NCBI GenBank assembly: GCA_038503065.1
Contig: JBCAMK010000004.1
Location: 1,377,001-1,441,000, forward strand
Origin: Paragyromitra xinjiangensis
Taxonomy: Eukaryota > Ascomycota > Pezizomycetes > Pezizales > Discinaceae
Reading direction: 5' to 3'
DNA: 64,000 bases
Shown in pieces: positions 23,466 to 35,146 of the stretch. How positions within the stretch are numbered: position 1 is the first letter of the stretch; every line of letters starts with the position of its first letter. Made by a program: the position numbers and the translations under genes. The notes under the pieces were generated by a model. The model searched no databases. It was not told the origin of the DNA and saw nothing but the letters and a program-made list of their open reading frames with translations.

Positions 23466-25355
23466 GTTGATAACCGGGGTGTGGTTTGGGTGTCTGAAGT
23501 AGTTCCTGATGTTGATGGTGTTCTTGGCCTAAGGGAACAACCGTGTTTAAATGCAGTTGACAGAACTTCGCTTACTTATTACGGCGTTAATGGGATCAGG
23601 GAGCCAGAAACCACTCGTCAAGAATATAGAACGGATGAATCTCGAATCTAATTCTCTTTGTTCTTAGAGGGAGAAGCTGAATAACGCAGAACGAATGAAG
23701 TTTAATCCGGCGTGTCACGCCAAGACACTAACTGATCCCTAAAAATGACAAATGGATATTCATTTTTCACATGGGCCGGATACTTCATTATATCTCGCGC
23801 TTAAGTCGTGTTTGCTATGACCTGCCTAGATGTTTTCCATTCGCCTGCAGGAGCTCATACAAATCTGTTTCTGGGAGCAAGATTGCCGAAAATCTGGAAC
23901 GAAGTATGGAATCATCCATTAACTAAGAATATTAATCCATGTTCGGATCTCGGCAGGTAGCTGCACCCTGCATCGTCCAGATAACCCGCAATCATGCCAT
24001 AACATACCTGCTATGATTAACACTAACCCCATATAGTCGCTTCAGTGAACGGAGTAACGTATGCAGCTGCCATAACCAAATCTCGTTTAAAACTTGTGTA
24101 CTCGATTAACTAAGCACTGCATGAGTAGGAAATAAGCTTTCCTTAGAGAATAGCGCAATATAGCTTAAGCCGGGCGCTAAAGCTGTGTTACCGTGGCCCT
24201 TCCTCCGGAGATAAATACTAATCGGGCTTTCCTGGATGGGAACGAAATGGCTAAAGCTCGTCTTAGTAGACTCAGGTTATAGGAAGAGGCACCCAAGGTA
24301 AGTAAGATGGAGGCTATGTAGGATAAACCGTAGGTAGCCTCAATCGCTATTCCGAAATTTCCTGCATGCGCTGATATCTCCACTCGATTCATAGATGGAT
24401 TCTGTCCTAAATATAGCTTTAATTTTAGAGCTTTCAATAAGAAATCTCAGAACTACACAGCCACCCTCGTGATCGATGTGTTCGGATCATATCCTCTCAG
24501 TTCAAGACATTTATCAATCGTAGAAAATTCACGCTGAAGATAACAGTGGTTTCTGTTTTGGGCAGGAGTACCATTGCCGCTTCACACGAAATAGGCTTAT
24601 AGGCGCTATATTGCACATTACGCAAGCTCTCAATCACAAGAATGGTGATCGTCAGATCGTCAGTAGCCGTAAGTTTCTCACCCCGTTTGAAGTTGAAAAA
24701 GCTCGTGAACAGGACCGGGGTTGAGGACGGAATAGTGGGGGTATCTGCTTTATGAAATCATCCCACAGGCCGTAAGATCTGTGCCGCATCCGCCCCGGCA
24801 ATGATAGTTATAATAGCTGTATCTTTCGTTTTCGGCGACAGGGAGGTGCATGAAACCCCGATATCTTAGTGGGGTAAACGATAAGAAATCGTAACGACCC
24901 CATTAGTGTTGGGCTAGGGTTCTCTTTAGTGGTCTAAGCGCTGCTTCCAGAACGTCCTTCCTTATTTCTTCTCTTAGAAGCATAAATTACGCTTCTCCAC
25001 TCCAGACTGTTCACTTCGGATGGTCTTGATTAGGAAACCAGTACTACCCAAGAAAGAGGAGGTCCCCGCATTAGGAACACATCTATAGCATTGCATGTGC
25101 CACTCAATATGTTTGGATGTTGCGACACAAACACCTGCCGATAATATATACTATCGAAACATGTGTCGCATTCAGGTACCCACGTTACTCCGCATAGGCT
25201 CTACGAGAACCGAATAATATAGTAGGGTCAATTCCCACCAAGTGGTAACATAAACCTGCAGAGACTTTCATTCCTTCAACTGGTCTTCTTTCATCACATC
25301 AACCGGTCGGCAAGGCAGATCAAGTAGAAATCGATATACCAAACAGCCTCAAGCC
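23466..25355. other. Divergent spacer, membrane protein / rhodopsin-like gene
   Basis: About 1.9 kb between two head-to-head genes. Only short open frames without motifs (for example 24177-24437 minus). No repeat or RNA gene seen. Confidence 0.6.
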
Positions 25356-26544
25356 ATGTCATCAACCGCAGCTACTCCCGGCGATGCTGTAGCGGTATCC
25401 CTACAGGGGTCCATTGCTGTTGCTTTTGTGCTGTTGATTGAAATCCCGATCCTCACGGGTGCGCGTTTTTGGGTGATGCGACATAATATTCGGACGCCTT
25501 CGCGGACAGTCAGTGACTGTTTTTTCATTCTTTACACTCTCCTCATTCTAGCCTGCTCCATTCCGTTGTTCACAAATATGTTTCATGAACAATATCGGGG
25601 AGCGGCAGCATTCACCGAAAGTTACATGAAGGTATAGTTAAACTTCCTTCCTTGTTGTTGGTCAAACGCTGATCTGGTGGGTATTGAAGAATGTCTTCGC
25701 GATTGGTCTGCTTTATACATTAGAGATGTGGTCGATCAAAGCCGCTTTTTTGGCTCTCTATTTTGACTTGAAGTTACACTTGACAAAGACAATGCTCATC
25801 GCACTCTATGTCACGGCGGGTTGGCTCGTAGTCACTTTTCTCGGCAATTTCCTTTTCCAGATGCTTTATTGCCATCCATTCTACACTTTCTGGTATGATG
25901 ATTATTCACCGCAACCGTTCTTCATAGTACTTACGTTGGGGTTTGATGTATAGGGCGATTGGCGAAGGCAGCTGCAGCAGTATCATGTCTGCTCCAGGGA
26001 CAGTTGTAACCTCATGGACTAACATCACTGGGGATCTAGCAAGTAAGTGTCAACATAATCCTTACATTTCACTAGTCTAGTTCTAACAGCCTGAAATAAA
26101 GTTCTCGGAATTGGTCTTGCAATCATCAGTAACCTCCGCGTGAGCCGAAGGGAGAAATACGCTATGCTTGTCGTCGGCTGCATCGGATCGATCTCGATCG
26201 TTTCCACATTGATCCGGTTCGCGCTCTGCTACCGTATGGCACTCGCATCAGGAGAAGGAACTCCTGACCTAATCCATTCCATCAACACCTGGTCAGTGAT
26301 GGAGCTGCTCATGGCGCATATCGCTTTCTGTTTGTTGGCGTTTAAGGCTTTGTTGAACCGACGACAAGATCTGAAGGAGACGCAGAATCACTCGAAGAAT
26401 TGGTCGAGGGTTAGTAAGAGTAATCATGGGAAGGATGTGATTCACGTCAGCCATTCCATTGATATGGAGTCACTGAAATCGGGGAGCGACACGGAACTGA
26501 CCCGGCCGTTTGGACCAGGTGTTCATATAGGTAGGGCGGGTTAG
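25356..26544 (+). CDS. Fungal rhodopsin-like integral membrane protein
   Basis: Seven-helix plasma-membrane protein of the fungal rhodopsin-like (PTH11-related) class. Exons 25356-25631, 25690-25892, 25954-26042, 26102-26544 give 336 aa. The choice of frame in exon 3 matters. With donor GTATGA at 25893 and acceptor TATAG at 25953 it encodes a conserved-looking Cys plus the helix TVVTSWTNITGDLA, and the next exon continues LGIGLAIISNLRVSRREK. The competing frame hits a stop. Hydrophobic segments fall near residues 17-38, 50-72, 95-118, 128-152, 173-200, 208-232 and 246-268. The cytoplasmic tail is charged and ends without a CFEM domain. Such proteins are suspected sensors, but most have no known ligand. 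Confidence 0.83.
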
Positions 26545-28619
26545 GAGTGATGATTAGTCGTTTATCCGCGAATCATTCAACCCTGTATGGCTTGTCTACT
26601 TGCTGCAGCTGGGGTTTGCACAGAAGACGGGATTGAGTATGGAGTTGTTACATGTTATTAGTTAGATCCTTAGTGCTCCAGTCTTTAGGGTTTTGGTTTT
26701 CCTTTGTGGGTTTGTTCTTGTAATTATAGCTTTTTGGTGATTTTTTTTGATTTTGGAAGGCGTATCAGACGGGAGAAAGAGCAGGTTTCTTTATGTGTGG
26801 AAAAAGAGGGCTACGATAACTTTGGTGTAGATGGACATAATTGTACTTTATTGCAGAAGTAAAATATACTTCCAGGGTTAAGAATAACATGGGATAACTA
26901 AAATGATGCTTGTTATAATCTTTATCTACAAACATGAGCATTTTTTTAACATACGTAGCTCAATAACGCGTGCGCATTTGGTGCCCTAAGTTCATAAGAA
27001 TCTACATGTAGGCTTCCCCTCTGAGCAGAAGTGTGTTGCAGAAAATTCGCGTCTAAATGTTAATTTACTGCGGCGTAGTAGCGCTTAAGCCTCTCGTAGC
27101 AACATTTAGGTAGGATACGGTAAAGCTCATCATAGTCCTACTTCTTCCATGGCCATCTGATATTAGGAGACGCATGGATGAGATTTTTGTAGAGGTTCAT
27201 ACTTCATACGAAATCCATAACCCGAATCCTGGGACTTGCTCAGAGCTGCAGATGTAAGACAGAAGGGAGTAATGATATATTTTACCACGGGGCCTTCCGG
27301 GAGATTCTCCGCAGGGGTGTCCTCGGGGGAACTCTCGGATGGGGATCCGAATTGTAATCAGGGGCTGGGGTCCTGCCTTGCAGCCTTCATCCTAGATTCT
27401 TGTGATCTGTTACACGTGGCTGTATCTTCCTTCACTCTACCCCAAATCTAAAATACACATGGAGGATATACGAATGTTTGCAGATAAGTGTGCGTATCTA
27501 GGGAGCAAGGTTCTAGGAATTTTCGATCCGTTCGGATACGGATAAGATAGAGTAATCTGTCCTTTAAGGGATCATGATCAATCGATCGAGTACCAGACGC
27601 TGGACCCCATCTCACTTGGTGGGAGATATACTGGAATAATTCCCAATAGAACAAATCCACATACCGAGCAGCACTCGGGAGATCTGGGGCGCTAGTTCAT
27701 GCACCATGGCGAAAACTGATGCTTTTGGTAACTAACTAATTCGGCTAATTACCCCACACAGCCCAAGTGCCTCTGTCAGATTGAGGTACCCCCGTGTCTC
27801 GTTTTGTTGCGTCACTGCCGCCTTCAAATGTTTCTCTTCTTTACATAACCCATATGCATGCAGAAATACACATGTATCTTGCACTACTCCACGTGAACGT
27901 ATTTTGTTCGCACATCTCCTTAATTATTTCGATTCTTGTGCCCAGAAAGCTCCAGTTGCACAATCCCCCTCCACACTCAATCTTATCTCGAGCTCCACAA
28001 CTACCGTTTGGTGTTTGTTTTAGGACTGAAACAGGCTATTGCCTGCTGTAAGAAAATTAATGATCAGAGCGCTAGTTATGTTTGAACGAAAACACAAATA
28101 ACATGAAGTTTGAGAAATCCACACGGAGCACAAGGCAAAGTACTATGTAGAAGTTCTTAACACAGCTTGTGCGAGATAACCCTAAGACTATCTTATAGCC
28201 ATCCACGTCATGTTGCATGCACCTATTCACATGCGTTGAGTTGATATCTAGTTCCTAAGCCTCATAGGATTCGTATATTCTAACCTAGATCTGTGCTTAA
28301 CTTGACTTTGACATATCTTTACATGTGTATCGATTTTATTAACACGGCGGTGAAAGCTAGCTATCTATTGACCATTCAATCGTCTTAAAACTTAAATCTA
28401 TTTTACACCCCACCCATCAAAGCTAAGGAAAGAAGACCACTCTATAATTTATATCGTTTTAGAGCCAGAAATGTGATCATTATTTTAATTAAACAGAAGA
28501 AAGACCTTTCCACCCTTGGAAGCATAGGGAACGTACTGGAGATCTGTCAGAGACAATATCTAGAGATACTATGCAATCCAACGTAACTCACACTGCAACA
28601 GCCCTTGCCTTAACCTTGC
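26545..28619. other. Intergenic spacer
   Basis: About 2.1 kb between the 3' ends of the rhodopsin-like and BBE oxidase 2 genes. Open frames of 60-85 aa overlap on both strands and carry no motif. Nothing else seen. Confidence 0.6.
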
Positions 28620-30330
28620 TTAAACCTTCGGGATAGGATGGAAACCGTTGAAAGTGCCATTAGGATCATACTTTGTCTTAAGAAGTTTCAGAGCCAATTG
28701 CCTCCACTGATCATATCCGTACTTAGCACCCCAATCCTCATCTCCATGGGCATAGTTAACATAAACCGCAGGTTTGTCAAAGCCGCTATGGCTGTTGAGA
28801 GTTGCCGCGGCACTTGAGCCCCAAGCTGAAGCAACACCATCAAGGGACGCATCGGTATAACCTCCACCAACAAGTCTATCACCCGATAATCAGCACTACC
28901 CCTAGACAGTAGAGAGGATTACTTACACAACATGTCGCTGTTCACGGTGAGGATATGCAGTCAGATTAGCATCTACTGCTTGAACAGCCTGGCTGGGATA
29001 TGTTTCGAAGATCATAACAGTTCCAGTGGCGGTAGGGTTCGCCTGAATGAAAGTTGCGTACGAGTTGAAGACTGATCGCACATCCGCAACATTATAAGAT
29101 TTCAAGCTCGAGGTGTATGAGTTTTTGCGGCCTCCTCCAACACATGAGATTTGGAAGAAATTCATTGCTCCTTGATCGTTCAGTTGGTTCCATGGAATTA
29201 CGGTATCGGTGCGAACGAGAGTTGCAATTTTGCCGAAGTTTGATTCGAAAAGAGCTTTTCCTGTGGCTTCGGGACCGGCATAAACAAAGTTGAAGATGAC
29301 GGTAGGCTACGGAGTGTTAGGATGCATGGCTTAAACTATATTAGATAGGATATACGAACAGTCAAGTCTGCGCCTGGAACCATCAACACATATATGCTAG
29401 CCTCAGCAGGCTGATTGAAGTTATTGATAGCGGTGAAGATATCTTCGAGACTAGTTGCCGCATAGACGACATCAATATTAAGATGATTTCCCGAGTTCGT
29501 TTGGTCGTAGATCTTGAAGGTGGCCTCCGTGACAATACCGAAATTATGGCCCGCTCCTTTGAGTCCCCAGTAAAGATCAATATTCGATGATTTAGACACC
29601 GTCAAAATCTGACCATTTGCGGTCACGATGCGCGCAGAGATGAGATTGTCGGCGATCAACCCATAAAGACCTTGGAAACGGCCGTGGCCACCCCCAAGGC
29701 CTGCACCAAGGAATCCGACACAATTACAAGTTCCAGTGGCTACAAAGTCAGCTATTGGTATGAATCACATTTACGACTGCTGGGACTGACATGTTTCTTT
29801 CTTGGCGGCATAAAGTTTTGGGATCACATCGCCAACAGATACACCACCACCGACGGTCATTGTGTTCTTTGCAGCATCGATTGTGATGCTATCGAAACCA
29901 TCGATCTTAATCAAGATACCGTCTTGAATTGTAGCCAGAGTGTTTCCCCATCCATGACCTGCGTTCTGGGCCAAGACTTTTCTGCTCTTGCTCTTGCCAT
30001 ATTTTAACTATAAAATTGGTGTCAGATCCAGGGCCATTTTTATGCCTTGTTTGGAAAGGTGAAACATACGACAATAGGAATATCTGCTTCTTTAGCAACT
30101 TTTACAACTGCAGTAATGCCTGGGGCGAAGTACTCGCTGTATCTTGCCGTTAAGTTCTGGAAAAGTGAGGTATCACTCGGAAGGATAATTGACGCTCCAC
30201 TAGAAAGGAGCGGGCTAAGCTCGGCAGCAATAGGGTCAGTACGCCTGATGAGGCTAGCCGTAGTTTCTGAAGTTGCAGATGATAAACCGATAGCTCCAGC
30301 GATGGCCAATAGAATGGAATAACTCCGCAT
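28620..30330 (-). CDS. Secreted FAD-linked oxidase, BBE family, copy 2
   Basis: Flavin oxidase of the same family as the gene at 20222. Minus-strand exons: 30330-30070, 30007-29791, 29739-29360, 29306-28927, 28875-28620, in frame for 497 aa. A signal peptide opens the protein (MRSYSILLAIAGAIGLSSA). Motifs: QNAGHGW with the FAD His, TVGGG, TCNCVGFLGAGLGGGHGR with the likely Cys attachment site, KGAGHNFGIVTE, and a C-terminal YVNYAHGDE plus NGFHPIPK. A long open frame at 28688-28882 is the wrong frame of the last exon; the acceptor at 28876 restores the BBE terminus. Compared with copy 1, exon 2 is the same length (217 nt) and intron phases agree throughout. The two genes lie in opposite orientation about 6.7 kb apart. 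Confidence 0.9.
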
Positions 30331-33300
30331 GATGAGAAATTGCGGATTCTAGGCAGAGAATCAGGTCTCAATTGAAGTTTGAATATGGTACGTAAGGAGA
30401 CCTGAGTTTGAAGAGTGGAGAATCGGTTACCGACGGAGATCTTCAGCGAGTTTCTGGGGTAGATATAGAAAATCTCCGAGAACTAAAAACGTGCGTATCT
30501 GCCGCAAAAACGTGGCTAGGAGCCTCATCATCCATGGAAATTTGTAGATACTTCCCTAAAAAAACAGAACCTGCATATGTCGTACGGTCGGGAAGCACGG
30601 AGACGTGGCAGATCCTGGACTCGTCTGAATACTCTTCATTAGGCAAGAGCAAATGTTTCTGAGAGCAATGGTGCTATATTCTATGATGGGTTTTTGCCAA
30701 TTAGCTTCAAACAGCGCTTTTAGTGATACAAGATATTGTTATAGGTACCTGGGTGATTAGATAGATACTCGTTTCTGTCGAATACATTTATACGAATATA
30801 TCCAAGCGCTGAGCCTAAAACTGTCTGAGGCAGAAGTGCTGGAACCTTTGATGGTATAAAGTTAACTGATTATAGCGGGAATAGTGATGTACTTCTAAAG
30901 TGTGGTTCAATCCTCCGTCCCTGCAGAGTCGCTTGTAGAGCCTCATTAGTCGTGATCTGATATATTGGTGTAACCTGCCTATCATTGTCGTCGGTTCATC
31001 ATTTGTGAAGCACGAAATGCAAGGCCACACCGTATCCCGGGATTCCTACGGAGGCCAGTAAGCGTGTTACTAATTACACGGATTTAGAATAGACTCTAAA
31101 GGCCACCTACCAAAGGTTTCTACACTTTCAGTTTTGCTCCTTCCCTTTCTGGCAGTCGTAACAACCGTATTATGAGTGACAAAGCATCACGCCGGCGCTT
31201 AGGATATTAATCATCTTTCTCATACCTTTTTTAGCTACTTGTACTTGTAGCATGAACTTACCCATGTACACGAATTATCCGGAGAAACAAACATCCGACT
31301 TCATAACTATTTGTATTACTCGATACTCGAGGCTTCACCATGACCATCACATGTAAGAGTGGTTGCTGAGCAGAAACCTAGCTAGGCTTTTGGTAAATTG
31401 ACTTTATTAGGCTGAATAGTACCCGGAGTAGATGTTTACTACTCTGAAAAGTAGCCGCCCAGTACGTACCTGCCGTAAGAGACTCAACTTAGAATGAGGA
31501 TTATTTAGTATCCTGATCTAAGCCACTGATGCGCCTTTACGGCGGCACTTACATCGCCGATAGTCGAGTGAAGCTCCACTAGGATTTGTATCTTTCAATA
31601 CTCCTGGTGAACTTGCGGTCTGATTTCGTGCATCGACAGACTTCTCGATTTTCCTGGTACTTCTTTTTTTTTCGGGGGGGGGGGCGCACTCACTCCCCAT
31701 CCTAACCCCCACCTCTTCCAGAAGATCAGATGTAGTGGTAACACGTTACGCATTATGCGTACGGAGAATTGGGGGCTCAAGACATACCTTATAGGTTGGT
31801 TGGCGTAGAAGAGTCGAAGCTCCTTCCTAGAAAGAGATATGAGCGGTTCTCAGCTATATCAAAAGAGGCGCTTAGCATATGCGTTGACAGCCCCAATCGT
31901 CGGAAACTCGGGCGCCCATGCGATATCAACGAATAGATCCATGAAAAGTACTCCATGAGTCCTACACGTAAGAGGTTTGATCGATGCTCCGGACCAAAAA
32001 GGTGACTACACATGTCTAGCCCAGTCAAATGATAATTCAACACTTAGGCTATAGATACTCAAGGGTTTCAGAAATAGAATATCTACCTATTCCTAAAATA
32101 GGCTCTAGTACGTAGTATACAGTCATCATGTTTGCTGCCCACAAATATAGAATATCTTTCATAGCTGCAATCACAACTTCTCACTCAAATTCTGTTGCAG
32201 CCTACTTACAATAAACATAAGATGTAGAAAACAATGAATAAATATTAACCTTTTCCTTATGGCTAGCAATCCCATAACCCCCAAAAGCTCAAACGGTCTT
32301 CATATACCCTATCGCGATATGCCAAGTACATAACTGCAAATATGAATCCTTGAGGCTGGCCAGGAACTCCTCTATGAAACGCGCTAGTTCCAGCAGGTAC
32401 ATATTCGGGACTGTACTTCCATCGCTACATATTTGTGGAACTCTCTTAATAGCAAGAGTTCGATCTGCAGTATCCATTTTTAGTTACGTTTCAACTTTCC
32501 TGTATCACAGCTACGGTCTAAGAGAGAGCATACTTCAACCTCATACATCTGAAATAGCCTTTTGGATGGTGTATGAGGTCCTGTCGTGATATATAAAGAG
32601 CCTGCACAAGCACTCAGGAGGCTGCCTCTCTAACTACTCCTCGCCACTAGTTCCCTAACCCTAACACATCCGTCTGAATCCCCAAGAAGGTGACTGGAAT
32701 AGACATCTATTCTACACGTGCTCCCGATTCTGCGGCGTTTCATTCCTAGGCTTTCCTGAAGCCTCCATGAGACGATAACTACAAAACCTATTAACAACCC
32801 CTTTAATACTTTCATAACCTCTACGACTTACAATTCACTGAACCTGAGATCAATACCAGCCAATCGGTGACCCTTTCCAATAACTCTAATATAGGAATAG
32901 CACGAACGGACAAGCACAGTATACCGATCTTGGAAGCACGATTACTGTTAATTTATAAGTTTATTTGGGCAGTTTTTCGGGTTTAAAATTCTTACTAGGG
33001 TCTCCTTTACTATTCTATGACATCTAGAACAATAGTCATGTCTGAATAAGTGAAATTCAAGACTGGTATGGTGACTTCCCTAAAGCCAGGTTTCGGAATC
33101 AAAACCCAACCGTGACGGTGGTAATGGGTCAGCGATCTGGAAGTAGCTCTCATCTGAGCCACTCGAGTCCAAGCATACATGTAGTTCCGGGAGTCTAAAA
33201 TGTAAACAAAATTAACGAGGGATGTAACGCTCTTGGCGGCAGGATTAGGGTTGAAAACATAGCAAAACACGTTAGTCAGCCATGGCCAAAATTCTCAGTC

Positions 33301-33736
33301 AAAACCCCCAGAAGAACACCCAATATTAACGCCAAAGGCATTGCATAGTTTTGTCTACATCTCAGACTTCTAGAACTATACCATAAATACTGTGGTTGTT
33401 TGTGCCCAATGAAACAAACAAAATTCCGAAATAAAGATACGTGGGCTAGGACCCTAACCCTAACCCTAACCCAATAAAAAATCGAAGCACATAGTTCCCA
33501 CTTATCTCGCAGCCCCAAGAAGAGCTTCATTTTCTTAGGGAAGACTCGGCGAATATCAATCACTGCTCCAAAGCGTATCGGTTTAAGGCACCCGCGTCAC
33601 AAACACATAGGGGGAAATATATCAACGTTTTATTGTTACAGACAATGGAAACAAAATTTCTCATCAGCCCACTAGGCTTAGGAGATTTTACTCTCTAATA
33701 CAATAGTTTTAATGAAAATCGCTCCTTTAACATCAC
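30331..33736. other. Gene-poor spacer with interstitial telomere-like repeats
   Basis: About 3.4 kb. No gene supported. It contains an 11-G run at 31674-31684, a short CCCTAACCCTAA stretch near 32653, and the telomere-like array at 33452-33472, listed separately. Confidence 0.55.
33452..33472 (-). repeat. Interstitial telomere-like repeat (TTAGGG)3.5
   Basis: The plus strand reads CCCTAA three times plus CCC without interruption. This is the complement of the TTAGGG telomere unit used by most filamentous fungi. The tract is short and inside unique DNA. A partial copy (CCCTAACCCTAAC) lies about 800 bp to the left, near 32653. Confidence 0.8.
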
Positions 33737-35146
33737 TTAGTTTTTCTTAACACCAGGAGTATCGGCTATCACCCATTACATTAGCATAACTTCGTCTACA
33801 TCTTCCTCAATAGAAAAGACTCACCAATCAAATATACCAACTTCTCAGCAGACACCTTCCACTCCTTCTGCTCCTTCAGCCCCCCAAAAATAGCTGCTAG
33901 TCCACCAGGCACGACCCTAACCGGATGTGCTTTAAGTTTCCCTTCCGCAAAAAGCTTCTCGGTCAAAGCCCAGAACTTCGTAGAATAAGTTCTGTTCTCG
34001 ATCGAGCCCGGGAATGGAATTCCTTTCAAGGTGTAGGCCTTGCCATAGACGGAGTAGCCGACAGTGACGCTCTGCTGTACATCTGGACGGAAGGGAGACA
34101 TGTCTAGATATTGGAGGTTGTGGACCTGGCCGCCAGAGGGACCGTAACTATAAACCCATGAGTTAGAATTCCCCAATATTGCTTGGGTTATGGAGCATAC
34201 CTCTCGGTTACGATCTCGGTAGTGCCAGGGAGGCAGATGGCGTTGAGGGCTTTGGCGAGTTTGTTGCCGGTGGCAGCTTTGATTTTGGGAACGACTTCAG
34301 GATCATTCTATAGAGCGTAAGTCCACGTCATTCATAGTTTTAGTATAGGACGTACATAGTCAAAGACTTCTTCTGCTCCCATTGCCTTGACAAAGTCAAA
34401 GTTCTTGGGAGACGCGGTAGTAACGACTTTATAACCCGAAAGTTTGGCAAACTGGATAGCGAGAGAACCCATCGCCGAACTTCCACCATAAATCAAAATG
34501 GGAGGACTATCCTTAGCGGGCTCGGTAGGAAATGGGAGATTCAGTGATTGATACAAACTCTGCCCAATTGTCGTCACAGCCGTGCCAAGCGTAGCCGCAT
34601 CCTCGAAACTCAACGAGTCAGGAATCTTGAGTGAGATATCAGCCTCCCCAAGGACGTACTCGGCAAAGGCACCAGTATCAGGGAACTTGTTCAGGTTCCC
34701 GAAGACAAAGCCAGCTACTCGGTCACCGGGTTGATATCTTGTGACATTGGGACCGACAGAGACTACGACACCTGCGTAGTCGTTGCCAACGATACTACCG
34801 TTATTTTCAGGGACGTAGAAATCGTAGATACATTGCCTTATGGGACATATCAGCGAACGATGCTTTGCTTGATAACGAGGGTAGAAGAATTGTATACCAA
34901 TCAATAGGGTTCTATGTGCCCAAATAACGATAGGGTTAGTTGGAGATTTCATGAGGTGGTTGATGACGACTAACCTGTGCTACGGCAACATTTTTAACCT
35001 GTGACAGAGTTCGTTAGCGTGTTCCTTATCAAACTAGATGTTCTGTAGCTGGAACGTACGAGAATTTGGCCCTCCCCAGGAGTAGGAATTGGCGAATCAA
35101 CAATCTCGACTTGGCCCTCGCCCTTGATTCTCAGAGACTTTGGCAT
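33737..35146 (-). CDS. Zinc-independent MDR enoyl/quinone reductase-like protein
   Basis: Medium-chain dehydrogenase/reductase of the group that includes quinone oxidoreductases and stand-alone trans-enoyl reductases of fungal polyketide pathways. Exons (minus): 35146-35060, 34998-34975, 34911-34898, 34836-34356, 34307-34201, 34147-33825, 33765-33737, joining to 354 aa, a normal size. Two exons are tiny (24 and 14 nt); together they restore VKNVAVAQ-NPIDW, the family's conserved substrate-side motif. Then GNDYAGVV, PGDRVAGF, the NADPH-binding YGGSSAMGSLAIQFAK (about residues 168-185) and a C-terminal VYLIADTPGVKKN. No zinc-binding GHE motif is present. It could act in trans with the PKS at 52550, whose own ER looks altered. 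A general quinone reductase is the alternative. Confidence 0.87.

Noticed and set aside
28688..28882. 64-aa minus-strand frame
   Set aside because: It is the wrong frame of the last exon of BBE oxidase 2; the correct frame gives the YVNYAHGDE terminus.
30900..30925. GGTTCAATCC on the plus strand, resembling a tRNA T loop
   Set aside because: The flanking bases do not pair as a T stem and no cloverleaf can be drawn.
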